64,000 nt of DNA from Eudorina sp. 2006-703-Eu-15 (lineage: Eukaryota > Chlorophyta > Chlorophyceae > Chlamydomonadales > Volvocaceae), in the NCBI GenBank assembly GCA_003117195.1, contig BDSI01000037.1, positions 815,501-879,500 on the forward strand, written 5' to 3'. Below, piece by piece: positions 13,103 to 22,746 of the stretch. The notes under the pieces are model-generated. The model worked only from the letters and a program-made list of their open reading frames with translations. It did no database searches and was not told the DNA's origin. The stretch's first letter is position 1; the number at the start of each line of letters is the position of its first letter. Position numbers and translations under genes: made by a program.

Positions 13103-13960
13103 GGCAGTGTATGCCTGTATGGTGAGGAAGCCTCGGCTGGCGCCGTGGGCTGTCACCGATGACCCGTGGGGTCCGCTGTAACATCCTTAATAATAACAGC
13201 TTACGGCTGCCCATCCGCTTTGCAGGGCCCACTCAGTACCAGCCTTCGGTGGTCCCGAACGCCCTGCAGCACACCTTGAGAGCTGTGGCAGAGGGTGAGG
13301 GCTATTCTCCGGGTTGGGTTGGGTTGGGTTGTGTGGTATTATGGGCAGGCTTAGAACAATGCAGGGGGGCAGACGGAACGAGGAGTGTATGAATCCAGGG
13401 CTTCCGACTGCATTTGAGGTGTCTAACGGTGTTCACGGGAGAATCCAATCACTGAGTCTGTGCGATATTTACTTTGGTGGCATTGTATCCAAACATCTGA
13501 TCGACAAGGACAGATGCGGGGTGAGGTCCCGACAGCTGGCCTTGACGCCACTCAAACAAGATCATTGATTGCACGTTCATCATTGTACACCTGCATACGT
13601 TTGCAGGCCATACGTATACCATTGCAAGTTAACACTGCGTGCGTGGATTCCGCCGCTGGGAGAACAATTGTTGTGAGGTAACTAGACTCCCCACGGCTCC
13701 GTTGGCTTGAGCACTGTTCGTGGGGACCAGCCGCTGGTGGTACGGGCGGTGAAGCTGGTGGTACGGGCTTCCGATGTTGACACTGTTTCCTTCGGTTGCA
13801 CATGGGATGTGATGGACCGCGGTGCATAGGACTGCGGCGAGATGAGGTCACGGCCAAAACAAAACAAAACTGAGTTACGGCATCCTTAGACATTCCGGCG
13901 CGTACACACGACGTATTCACGAATCCTTAAGTACCAGTGAACCCAACCACACCTCACGTG
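13103..13960. other. Intergenic, no recognised gene
   Basis: The only open frames are short and not protein-like. The segment holds the GGGTT repeat and nothing else I can name. Confidence 0.5.
13311..13330. repeat. (GGGTT)4 microsatellite
   Basis: Four perfect GGGTT pentamers followed by GTGTGG. The spacing differs from the TTTAGGG-type or TTTTAGGG-type telomere repeats known in green plants and algae, so this is best read as a simple repeat. Confidence 0.9.
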
Positions 13961-13972
13961 GAAGGGCGAGGT

Positions 13973-14036
13973 GGCTACGCTCGGATAGCCACACGTGGAA
14001 ACACGTGAGGTCGGGGTTCAACTCCCCGAGTAGCCA
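13973..14036 (+). ncRNA. tRNA-like / RNA polymerase III element (possible SINE head or tRNA relic)
   Basis: A perfect T-arm is visible: CGGGG (14012-14016), loop TTCAACT, CCCCG (14024-14028). It contains the B-box-like GGTTCAACTCC at 14015-14025. It is followed by AGTAGCC, which pairs at 6 of 7 positions with GGCTACG at 13973-13979. A perfect hairpin CACGTG-GAAA-CACGTG (13992-14007) takes the place of the anticodon arm, but its loop has four bases instead of seven, and no normal D-arm is present. A functional tRNA is therefore unlikely; a degenerate tRNA or the promoter head of a SINE fits better. Confidence 0.45.
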
Positions 14037-14531
14037 ACATTCATCCCTCATTAACGCCACACTTCGCACCCGTAAAAACCAAGCTACGGTCCCCATCGCT
14101 CAACCGGCGGTATCGCTAATAAGTGCACACGTCCCGTCGAGATCAGGTAGGCAACAGCAATAGGACGTAGGGCCCACTTAAAACGATTTCCTTGCATGAA
14201 CGTCATGAAGTACAGCATTTAAAGGTTACCGACAGTAACCGATGGTTTCGCGATGTTTCGCAATAGGGAAACTATTTCGGTACGCGGACGGGTCTTCATT
14301 GGATTGACACAGTGAAAATTGCAAACTATGATAATTTGCATTCTGCAAGATCAAACTCTGTTTTTATAGGAGTATAAATTTATCCAGTCAGGAGACCCCA
14401 ACCTGCCAGGTCACCCCGCGGTCACGCTCGGCCGTCCCTCTGAAATAAACAGTGCCCCTAAGCTGTGAGCAGTACCACGTAGGTCGCCACAGGAGCGTTC
14501 GAAACTAAATCGCCTGGGAAGGGGCCTTGTT
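14037..14531. other. Upstream region of copy A, no gene seen
   Basis: AT-richer than its surroundings. It contains AGTATAAATTT near 14371, which resembles a TATA box about 160 bp before the ATG at 14532. No other signal was recognised. Confidence 0.35.
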
Positions 14532-17500
14532 ATGTTCACCATCCGCCAAGCCCTTCTTCGGGTCCCGGGAGAGAATGACATCTCCATCCAGCCAATTATT
14601 CGCGTTCTTTCCGAGCATGGCTTTCAAGAGCATGACCAGGCTGGCGGCGCCTTTATTTTGCTAGAACCAGATCAACCGGCAGGCCTCAACACTCGGCAGA
14701 AATTAGCGCTAAAGGCTGCAATCAAAGGTGCGCTACACGCTTGTGCATGCCTAGAATGGAGGAGGTTGGTTTTGTTCCGCCTGACCTAGTTGCGTTCGAA
14801 GCACCCCGCGCCATCCCCGCACCATCCCGCACGCTCGCTCATCGTGCAGTTGTGGCGGCTGCCCTGGGTGAGGGGAGCGCGACAGGAGCTGGTAAGAAAT
14901 TGACGGTCGGATCGGACTTATTCGGGCTGGTACCTTACGCATGATGTTCTCAGCGTTACGTAAGGGCTTCTGCTGGATTCCGCTCAAGCCATTTGCCTGT
15001 GCAGAGGCTCTTAAAGCTGCCGCACCCGCCGCGCGTCAGCACTCCGCCCCGCCTGTAGGTCGCCTAGGTAGACTGCTCTCCTACAGATATTGTGGTCCCC
15101 GGCCGCTCCCCTGTCGTGCATAACCACATCTTAGTGGACCCTGGTGGGCCCTGACGTTGTTGCGGGTCTTCAAGAGAAGGGGCTGCAGGGTCTAAGGGAG
15201 CACGGGTGGCTTATGCCTGACGCTATTAAGTGTGCGACGGTTAGGGGCAGTGCTCAGTATTTTGCGGAGGCTTTCGGGTGAGAAAACCAGCTTTTCGCAG
15301 ATCGCTTGTTGTTAACGACGCGGTGACATTGACCATATCAGCTTCTAGCCATGCGTTTTACAAATCCAATGCCGCCTTGGACGGGCAAGCCTGTACACGA
15401 GGAAACCCGTTCAGCGCTTGACGCGATGCAGGCACTGCCTTCACCGTATGAACTGCAATACTGAGTTTGGGCTTGCCGGAGGCTTTGCATCGTATGTTCT
15501 CATCGATTGCGGCGCCGGAATGTTGCTGGTTGCTCTCCATCGCCCCTGGTCCATGCACAACTCTCCCGCCATGGTGCTCTGTCTCGGTCCATGCCACCGT
15601 CTCGAACCTGAAGCACAACTCTCCCGGCATGGTGCTCTGTCGTCTTATGACGAGAACCTTCACGAAATTCCTGTGAAGCAGTTGCTGGGAACTCCAGGAC
15701 TGAGTGAAAAGTGGCCTCTGAGCGCCCGAAACCCCCTTTTCGGCCTCTTTGTTCGTTGGGAGACGCCGCAACCGATCTCTGTGTACGTGCTTCCCCTGCA
15801 GGCGCGGCGGCTGGTGCTGGTCCGAGCAGCGCGGCAGCTGCTGGTGAGCTCCAGTCAAGTATGTAACCTGCGTTACCCTGCTAGGGTCTTCGCTACTTTA
15901 GGGGCAAGTGTCTGGGGCAGAGGAGATTTCCTTGTGCAACACGCACGGCATACGGTAGGCCGAACATCAAATTTGATGTTTCCCCACCCCACCCCACCCC
16001 ACCCGCACGCCAGACAGCATTCAGTGGGGTTACTGGTGTGGTGCGACGGCGTGGGGGACCTGTCGGGTTGTGCCGGGTGCTACTCTTGGGAACTGGATGT
16101 ATATGGACGGGGCTCATATGGTTTCACTAAGCACTATGTATGGGGGCCTCCGACCTCTCCTCCTGTCATGGATGAAAGTTGTTTGAGGCTCAACGAGATG
16201 TATGTTCAGGTCGGTGAATGTGCTTCCCATGCAGGCGCGGCGGCTGGCGCTGGTCCGAGCAGCACGAGTAAGATGGGTTTGAGTATGTAAGCTGCGGGGG
16301 CCCTGCTTGGGCGTCGGCTAACGAGCTGGTCGCGATGGGATTATTGTGGTCTCGGGGGACTTGCAGGTCGCCGTGCTGCTGACTTGCTGCACTTGTCTGG
16401 GACCTGCTGATTCCGAACACGTTGCAAATAGGCCTGGGTGTCGTACAGATGGGCGGGGATGGCTGTGATGAGTGCTGTTACACGCGTTTGGGCATTGGGT
16501 GTATGTGGCTGGCCGCTGCGTTGGTGACAGACCTCACGTGGGTTCTTTGGGCGCATTACGCCTTGGAAAACTGTTTATTACTCGGTTATCGAGCTCTGCA
16601 ACGCATGGTGGGCTGACTTGATGTACTGCAGGGCGCGTCCTCAAGAAGGCCAAGTTCGACGAGGGGCTCACCCCGAGTACTCTTGGAAACAGCAAGGCTT
16701 GGCAAGGGTCAGTCGCGGCTGTCGGGTCCCTTGCACAAACGTCGGGCATCTACCTGTGAATAAGAGTGTCGCCGCTTATGACGTAATATGAGCACAGGGC
16801 TGAAGGTGCATCGCCATGAACGTTGTGCAAATCCGCAGTGTTGCAAATCCGCAGCGTGAAAGAGGACTGAAAAAGGACGTCATGCGGGTTGGGGAGCACC
16901 AGCTGTCCAGTCGCCGTGGTTGGCGGGTTGAGACCAATGGAAATCAGCTTGCAATCACCCAATCACCTGCTCTCCTCCCGCCGACAGGTACGTGTGGAAA
17001 CCGGATGACAGTCACGATCTTGAAGACAAGCTCAGAAAGGCCGCATACTTTGGCTTTCTGCCCAAGGCCTGTCCACCCGCCGTCATCCCCGCGGACCTGG
17101 TGGCGTCCGAGTTCAGCCCTCTGGTGCGCGTGGCTCTGCAGTGTGCAGGTCCGCCCCACCTGATGCGTGAGGATCCCGTCGAGTTTGTGCGGCTGTACAA
17201 CGCCGGACGAAGTCTTTTAGCTCTGACCAGCGGCCTCTATAAAAAAGAGGTACAACTACAAGATTCATTCCTGCTATGGCATCGCGAGGAGCTGAGAATC
17301 GAAGGCATGACGAGGCCGGAGTCAACGCAGTCTGCAATCCGTGAAGGCAAAACAGCCCACGACGGCAAGCTCACTGCCTGCAAAGGGCAGTATGTCGTCG
17401 CCCTGCTCGAATGCAAGTTGGGTGGCGGCGAGGCGCCCCTCATGCAGGCGCTGCGTTATTACCAGCAGGTGAGCGTTCGTTGGCATTCTGGCACTGTTGC

Positions 17501-19524
17501 AGCGCACAGCATGTGCTTTGGGGGGCTGCGGTTGGACCTGAGACCCTGGCGTGTTGGCCAAAGCAGCTGTGCTCTTCCTCGGGCAAATTACTGAAGCAAC
17601 GAACGTTGTCCTTTTTGTCCTTCCTTCTATCTGCATGTGGGATGGTGCCGTTGCAGCACTACGATGATGGCAAGTTCTGGGCGACATCAGTGAAAGCGCA
17701 GGTGGGTTGAGGCAGTGATGCAGCGCAGCCGGGGTTGCTCGTTCGTGTGGCGTGTGTATGTGTGCAGTTGCAGTCCACCAAACGCCGCAAGTTACCTTGG
17801 TCCTTGACGACTCTGGTCGACCGCCCTCTAGGCTGACCTGCTGCCAGCGCTGGTGCTGCTGCTGGATGGGCCACACTTCAGCATTCACGGGGTCTGGACG
17901 ATCTACCAGAACAGGGTGGGCTACGTGCCCCTCTTGGAGGTGAGTAGAGGTGGGAGGTGGGATATTGGACAGCAGTAACAATTCCCAACGAGGGTCAGTC
18001 AGAACAAATGTCATGAACCGGCGCATTCATATTGAGCTCCAAGTGGGCCATTTTTGGTAAGCAGAACTGGCGATGCGGGATGAACCGATAGTCGAGTTCA
18101 GGTGCCAAACTGCGCGCTAACCTAGATCCTGAAGGATTAAGGAGGTAGTGAGCACAAGACCAGGACATTGGGGAATCAGGGCTGAATTAATATTGTTACC
18201 ACTTGTTTACCTCTAGCGGCCGCCGCACTTTCGATTCTCATTGTGTGATGCTCTGCAACTGCACTATCATTGCCCTCAGCTTAACCTGGCGAACGACCTC
18301 GGCAACGCGGATATGCTGGGGCTTGTGGCGAAGCTGGACGCGTACCGGCAGACCGTGGGGCAGCTGTTTGCGAGGTACAACCAGCTGGATGCGACGCCCG
18401 CAGATTCGGAGGACATCGCACGCCGGGCCAGGCTGCGGCAGGCGGCGTGCGTTACCCCGACCCAGACGCAGTTGCCGTGCACGCTGCCGTACAGCTTGCT
18501 CGAGGAGGGCCTGGGCTTGGACGACATACGTTACCGGGGCTACGGTCTGATGTACAGCGCGACCATGACGGCCCCATACGGCAAACACACGGCGGGCGAC
18601 CGGGTCCCGGTGGCCGTCAAGTTCGTCAAGGGGCCGTACGGGGAGCAGGTGCGGCCGGCAGGGTGGTGTAAGAAACTGTTTTCTGATTACCCATGGGTTC
18701 TTATGCTTACGCTTAGCTACTGTCTCGCCTGTGAACTCTTGGGCCGCCGGTCAACTTGCCCGAATACCTTATTGTTGCCGTACGGATGCAGGTGCACCGG
18801 GCCTGGTTCGATGCCGGTCTGGCGCCCAAGCTGTTCCACGTACGGCAGGTGGGCTCCGTAACCATGGTCGTAATGGAGGAGCTGCGTGCGGAGGACGGCT
18901 GGAAGATGTTGAGTTCGCTGATGAACGAGAGGCCGCCGCGGGAGGAGGTCGCACGGGTGCAGGCGGCGGTGGAGGCGGCGCTGCTGAACGCGCACCAGGT
19001 GGCGCTGAAGGGCGGCAAGAAGGGAGCTCACGGGGACGTGCGCCGCCCGAACATCTTTGTGCGCAAAACGTCTCAGGACGAGTCGCTGGTCGTCAAGTTT
19101 ATCGACTTCGACTGGCAAGTGGTTTATCCGGCCGGGCATGGTCGAGGGGGTTTACATTTCGTAAATAGTCTTTCGTACATAGTGGAATGTATGGTTAGTG
19201 GCATATGGGCGAGCCCGACGATGGATGAGCCCGACTTGCCCCAGAGAAAGTGGAGTGCACGGTATTGCATCGTCCAGGCCCTCAGCCGCCATTCATTTGC
19301 CCTTCTTCGTGGATTGTGGTTAGTTACATTTACCCGCGTTCTGCACATCGCACAACTACCCGAATCTTCCCCTTGACCCCAGGGCGGGAATTGACGGCGA
19401 GGCCACCTACCCGCCAGAGCCGCTGTCGACTGAAGTGCGATGGCACGTCGATGTGCGGCCTGGTGGCCCGATCCGGCAGGAGCACGACACGCACTTGCTG
19501 AACTACGACGTGTGGCGCTCTTAG
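14532..19524 (+). pseudogene. Copy A: Crinkler-type nuclease-kinase gene, probably inactivated
   Basis: Exons alignable to copies B and C: 15349-15445, 15504-15703, 15802-15843, 16235-16267, 16367-16394, 16632-16755, 16988-17468 (nuclease-like), 17657-17701, 17832-17939, 18217-18648, 18792-19114 and 19383-19524 (kinase), ending in TAG. A header exon may start at ATG 14532, ending in phase 1 at a GTGCGC donor. A second, decayed header resembling that of copy B lies at about 15130-15281. Lesions: the acceptor before exon 15504 reads AT where B and C have AG, and the 16632 exon has one extra C (CACCCCGAG versus CACCCGAG), shifting the frame. On the other hand, only this copy keeps an Asp before the ECK motif of the nuclease (GKTAHDGKL). 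The kinase motifs HGDVRRPN and DFDWAG are intact. It could still yield a shorter protein from a downstream start. The family call rests on motif recognition. Confidence 0.7.
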
Positions 19525-20188
19525 CAGGTAGCCGGATGCCTGCAAGCCGTACATGTCTGTTTGGGAGGGCCCCCAGCAATGCGCTACCACACAGCATGCG
19601 GTGGGTTGAGGAATGCGAGGAATGTGAATTCTTTGCAGGCATGAGGGTTCGGGACAGTGCAGCCTCGCCCTGGTCTACTGTGGGCGGTGACGGAGGTGAA
19701 GCTGCCGGTCGTCTGCCTTGACCATGCAGTCTGACGGGGGCGCCATGCTCTGTGGCCACGGCGCTTGTGGCCACTGAGCCGCGCGCAGGCGGTGGCGCCG
19801 GCATGGTCGGTCCGGGATAGCAAGGCGACTGCTTCGCGGCAACGCAGTGAGGATGTTGGGCGCTGTGGAGGATAGCATAGTTCGCGTTCTTCGTAGACGA
19901 TCCACTTTGTGTCGGGTTAGCAGGAGACGGAGGCGTAAAGTGATCCGCGGCCGCTACCACCCAGCACGCCTCCGGTGCAGTCTTCTTCTCCTTGCCTTCC
20001 ATTGCATAGACTGACAGGAAGGATAGCAAGATGAGGAACGCCACCACCACCACCACCACCACATGCATTACTGCACATCATGTGCAGTGCGTACATGCCC
20101 GCGCCGCACGCCTTGCAGCAGGATCTCCGTACATTGTACGGCATCATGTACGGCATCAATATACAACATCGCAACGGCCGCCGCCGAC
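19525..20188. other. 3' flank of copy A
   Basis: Up to about 19900 this matches the 3' flanks of copies B and C, with a 30-40 bp deletion near 19580. From about 19905 on it is unrelated and carries a (CCA)n run at about 20042-20061. No coding exon was seen. Confidence 0.5.
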
Positions 20189-21343
20189 CTGCCAACTGAT
20201 GGGGACTCCCGACAGTCGGAGCATCTGAAGCACGTTGGTTCCGCCCAGCTCGTACGCCAGGCTGAATCCCAACACGTGGAAGGCGGACAGCGGCCTGGAG
20301 GCGGACGAATTACATTGAAGTACAAGAAGTACATGGAAGTACATGAGGAACATGAAGTACGTGACATCAAACACCGCGACGCGCGCTCAGCACGTCTATC
20401 CCCTCCTGTCCCTTCGCAATTTACCCGCCTACCTACCCCTCCGTCCCTCGCCCGCGCGCGGTCTCTATCTTTCCGTTGCTATGCAGGTACCGCACCACGT
20501 AAGTATACTGAGTTATGCGGGGTGTGCCCGGGTTCGTTGCTTCGGGTTTATTTCTTTTTTCAATTTAACCCCTCCGTCCCTCCGTGTCTAGCGGGCTCAT
20601 TCGCTCCGTCTCACTCTTCTTCTCACCGTTCCACTCACTCTTGCTCCTCCACTCTTTCTCTCCCCTCCCCCCTCTCCCACTCTACCTCCCCCTCTTCCTC
20701 TCCCCCTCCCCCTCTCCCACTCTACCTCCCCCTCCTCCACTCTTTCTCTCCCACTCATTCCTCCTCCACTCCTCCTCTCCCACTCTACCTCCCCCTCTTC
20801 CTCTCCCCCTCCGCCTCTCCCTCTCCCCCTCCGCCTCTCCCCCTCCCCCTCTTCCCTTCCCCCTCTCCCACTCTTCCCTCCGCCCCCACCTCCGTGACTC
20901 CACGGCGAACAGCGGCCGGCTGTGCCGCGCCAGCAGCGCCGCCATGTCCGCGGCCGGGAAGTAGGCCCGGTCGCACAGCAGGCCGGCGGCCTGGTTGAGC
21001 ACCGTGTAGAGGATGCTGTGGCCCAGGTTGGAGGCGCCTGCGTCGGGAGGCGGGGGGCGGGGGGGCGGAGGCGAGGGGCGGCCAGCGGGCAGATAGGCAT
21101 GCGGGGGATGGAGGGGATCAAGCGCTGACGGTGGGGTGGGGATGGTAAACAGATGGATGGATGGACGGACGGACGGACGGACTGACATACAGCGACGGTC
21201 GCGGCCACACACGCACACGCAAGCACACACATACACGCACCGACTTCGTAGATCTAAGGGTATGTGAGGCAGAACCGCACAATGGCCAAGTCCCAGGGCT
21301 TCTGTACGGCTCCCACCTCGTTGCCCAGGTAGCGACTGGGGCC
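20189..21343 (-). pseudogene. Radical-SAM (TIGR03960-like) protein, N-terminal fragment
   Basis: Three exons read in phase on the minus strand. 21343-21241 gives GPSRYLGNEVGAVQKPWD and the VRF-LTYP segment. 21037-20890 gives NLGHSILYTVLN and RAYFPAADM. 20294 to about 20189 gives RPLSAFHVLGFSLAYELGG and TNVLQMLRLSGVPI. Together they match the opening domain of the TIGR03960 family of radical-SAM proteins, where a YPD(V/I)YEIG motif is expected. Here that site reads TYP-stop-IYEVG: an in-frame TAG replaces the conserved Asp. The radical-SAM core (CxxxCxxC) and everything after it are missing, because the 3' side meets the flank of copy A. Role in the intact family: probably an iron-sulphur enzyme of uncertain substrate. 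Exons upstream of 21343 were not resolved. Confidence 0.75.
20629..20880. repeat. Homopyrimidine tract of about 250 bp
   Basis: The plus strand is almost purely C and T with scattered A (CCTCTCCCACTCTACCTCCC-type repeats). It lies in the intron between exons 20890-21037 and 20189-20294 of the radical-SAM fragment. Confidence 0.9.
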
Positions 21344-21925
21344 CTGCACACGTGTGCGTAGAAGAAATCTGAGCCGCGTGCACGTGTGTTTATATATGAA
21401 ACCCGCCCGCCCGCCCGCCCGAACCCAGGGGGGGTCAGCGGACCGCCACATGGGGGTCAGCGGACCGAGCCACGCAGCGTCACATCAGCAAATCCCTTTC
21501 CATCTAGGATGGTAGCTGTCCGTAAACCAACCGTGGCATCAGGCCACAGCCAACGCGCACCCTCGCACCACCCCCCACGTACCTACAGTTGCAACCACTC
21601 GCTGCGCGGAATGCCGTAGATGTGCGCGTCGGCGCCCGACCCCGGCAGCTGGGCGGTGGGCGCCTCACGACCCGCCGCGCTGCCGGCGCCCCGCCCGGGG
21701 TCCCCCTTTCCGCCTCCCCGGGGCCAGGAGGGGGCCGTGCTGGATGTCTCGCCGGTCACTGACGCCGCCGCCGCCACCGCCGCCGCTCTGACGTGCATCG
21801 CGCGGTCCACATCACGGCAGCCCGAGGATTGGAAGGCGGAGGCGGCGGAGGCGGCGGGCGCTGGACGACATCGGTGGCCAGCAGGTCGGGTCCCCCACGT
21901 GGCACATCCTGGGGAATATCTTCGA
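21344..21925. other. GC-rich region upstream of the radical-SAM fragment
   Basis: May hold the transit-peptide exon of that gene: a minus-strand open frame ends near 21584 in front of GTAGGT/GTACGT donors. Phase with the 21343 exon is ambiguous, so I do not extend the model. Confidence 0.35.
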
Positions 21926-22157
21926 TCTGGAGCGCTGGTGCTGGAGCGCTGGTGCTGGAGCGCTGGTGCTGGAGCGCTGGTGCTGGAGCGCTGGTGCTGG
22001 AGCGCTGGTGCTGGAGCGCTGGTGCTGGAGCGCTGGTGCTGGAGCGCTGGTGCTGGAGCGCTGGTGCTGGAGCGCTGGTGCTGGAGCGCTGGTGCTGGAG
22101 CGCTGGTGCTGGAGCGCTGGTGCTGGAGCGCTGGTGCTGGAGCGCTGGTGCTGGAGC
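21926..22157. repeat. 14-bp minisatellite, about 16 units
   Basis: CTGGAGCGCTGGTG repeats without interruption. The period of 14 gives a 14-residue repeat in all six frames, so the long open frames across it are artefacts. Confidence 0.95.
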
Positions 22158-22746
22158 TGGCGCCGCTGCCGCGGCGGTTGCTGTGCTCCGACCTCCGTCG
22201 CGGGGGCCATGGCAGGGCGCGACTGCTGCTGCCGCCTGTTGATTCTGAACTGCAGGTTGCAAGATGGCGGCCGGCTCCGCTCAGCATGGTCGTTGGGCGG
22301 TGATGACCAACGCGCATTCGGCACGCCTGTTGTGCGGCGGGGTATGAGTGGGGCGTCACCCTGCAGTTGCAGGCCAACGGCCATCGGCCTGCGAGCTCGT
22401 CACCGGCCGCATCAATCCACCACGCACGAACGACGGCGTAACGAGTATCACTAACGCGTTGCTTGTGCCGCTCCAAATAATTGTGCGAAAGACCATTGCC
22501 TGGGTAAGGGCCCTACCCCCAATGCAAGCCGGCGGGCCCGATGGCCACGGGCGCGATTTCCGATTTGGGCGAGGTCGTTCAGCTGCTTAGCCAAAAATTA
22601 CGGAGCTCGCCGAAATTATCTTGTACCTGTTGGGCATAGGTTCCGCGCATATGTTCCTGCGTTGCCCCACTTGTATTCCCTTTCCTTGGGTGTGACCTGC
22701 ATTGCCCCACAGCAAGGATTGTATTCCTTTTTCTTACTTTCTGGGG
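22158..22746. other. 5' flank of copy B
   Basis: No gene recognised. It shares no obvious homology with the 5' flanks of copies A or C. Confidence 0.4.

Noticed and set aside
13311..13330. Telomere-like repeat next to the satellite
   Set aside because: GGGTT pentamers do not match green-algal telomere units and only four copies exist.
21583..22476. 297-residue minus-strand and other frames rich in ALQHQRSS or ERWCWSAGAG repeats
   Set aside because: Created by the 14-bp minisatellite, which is open in all frames.
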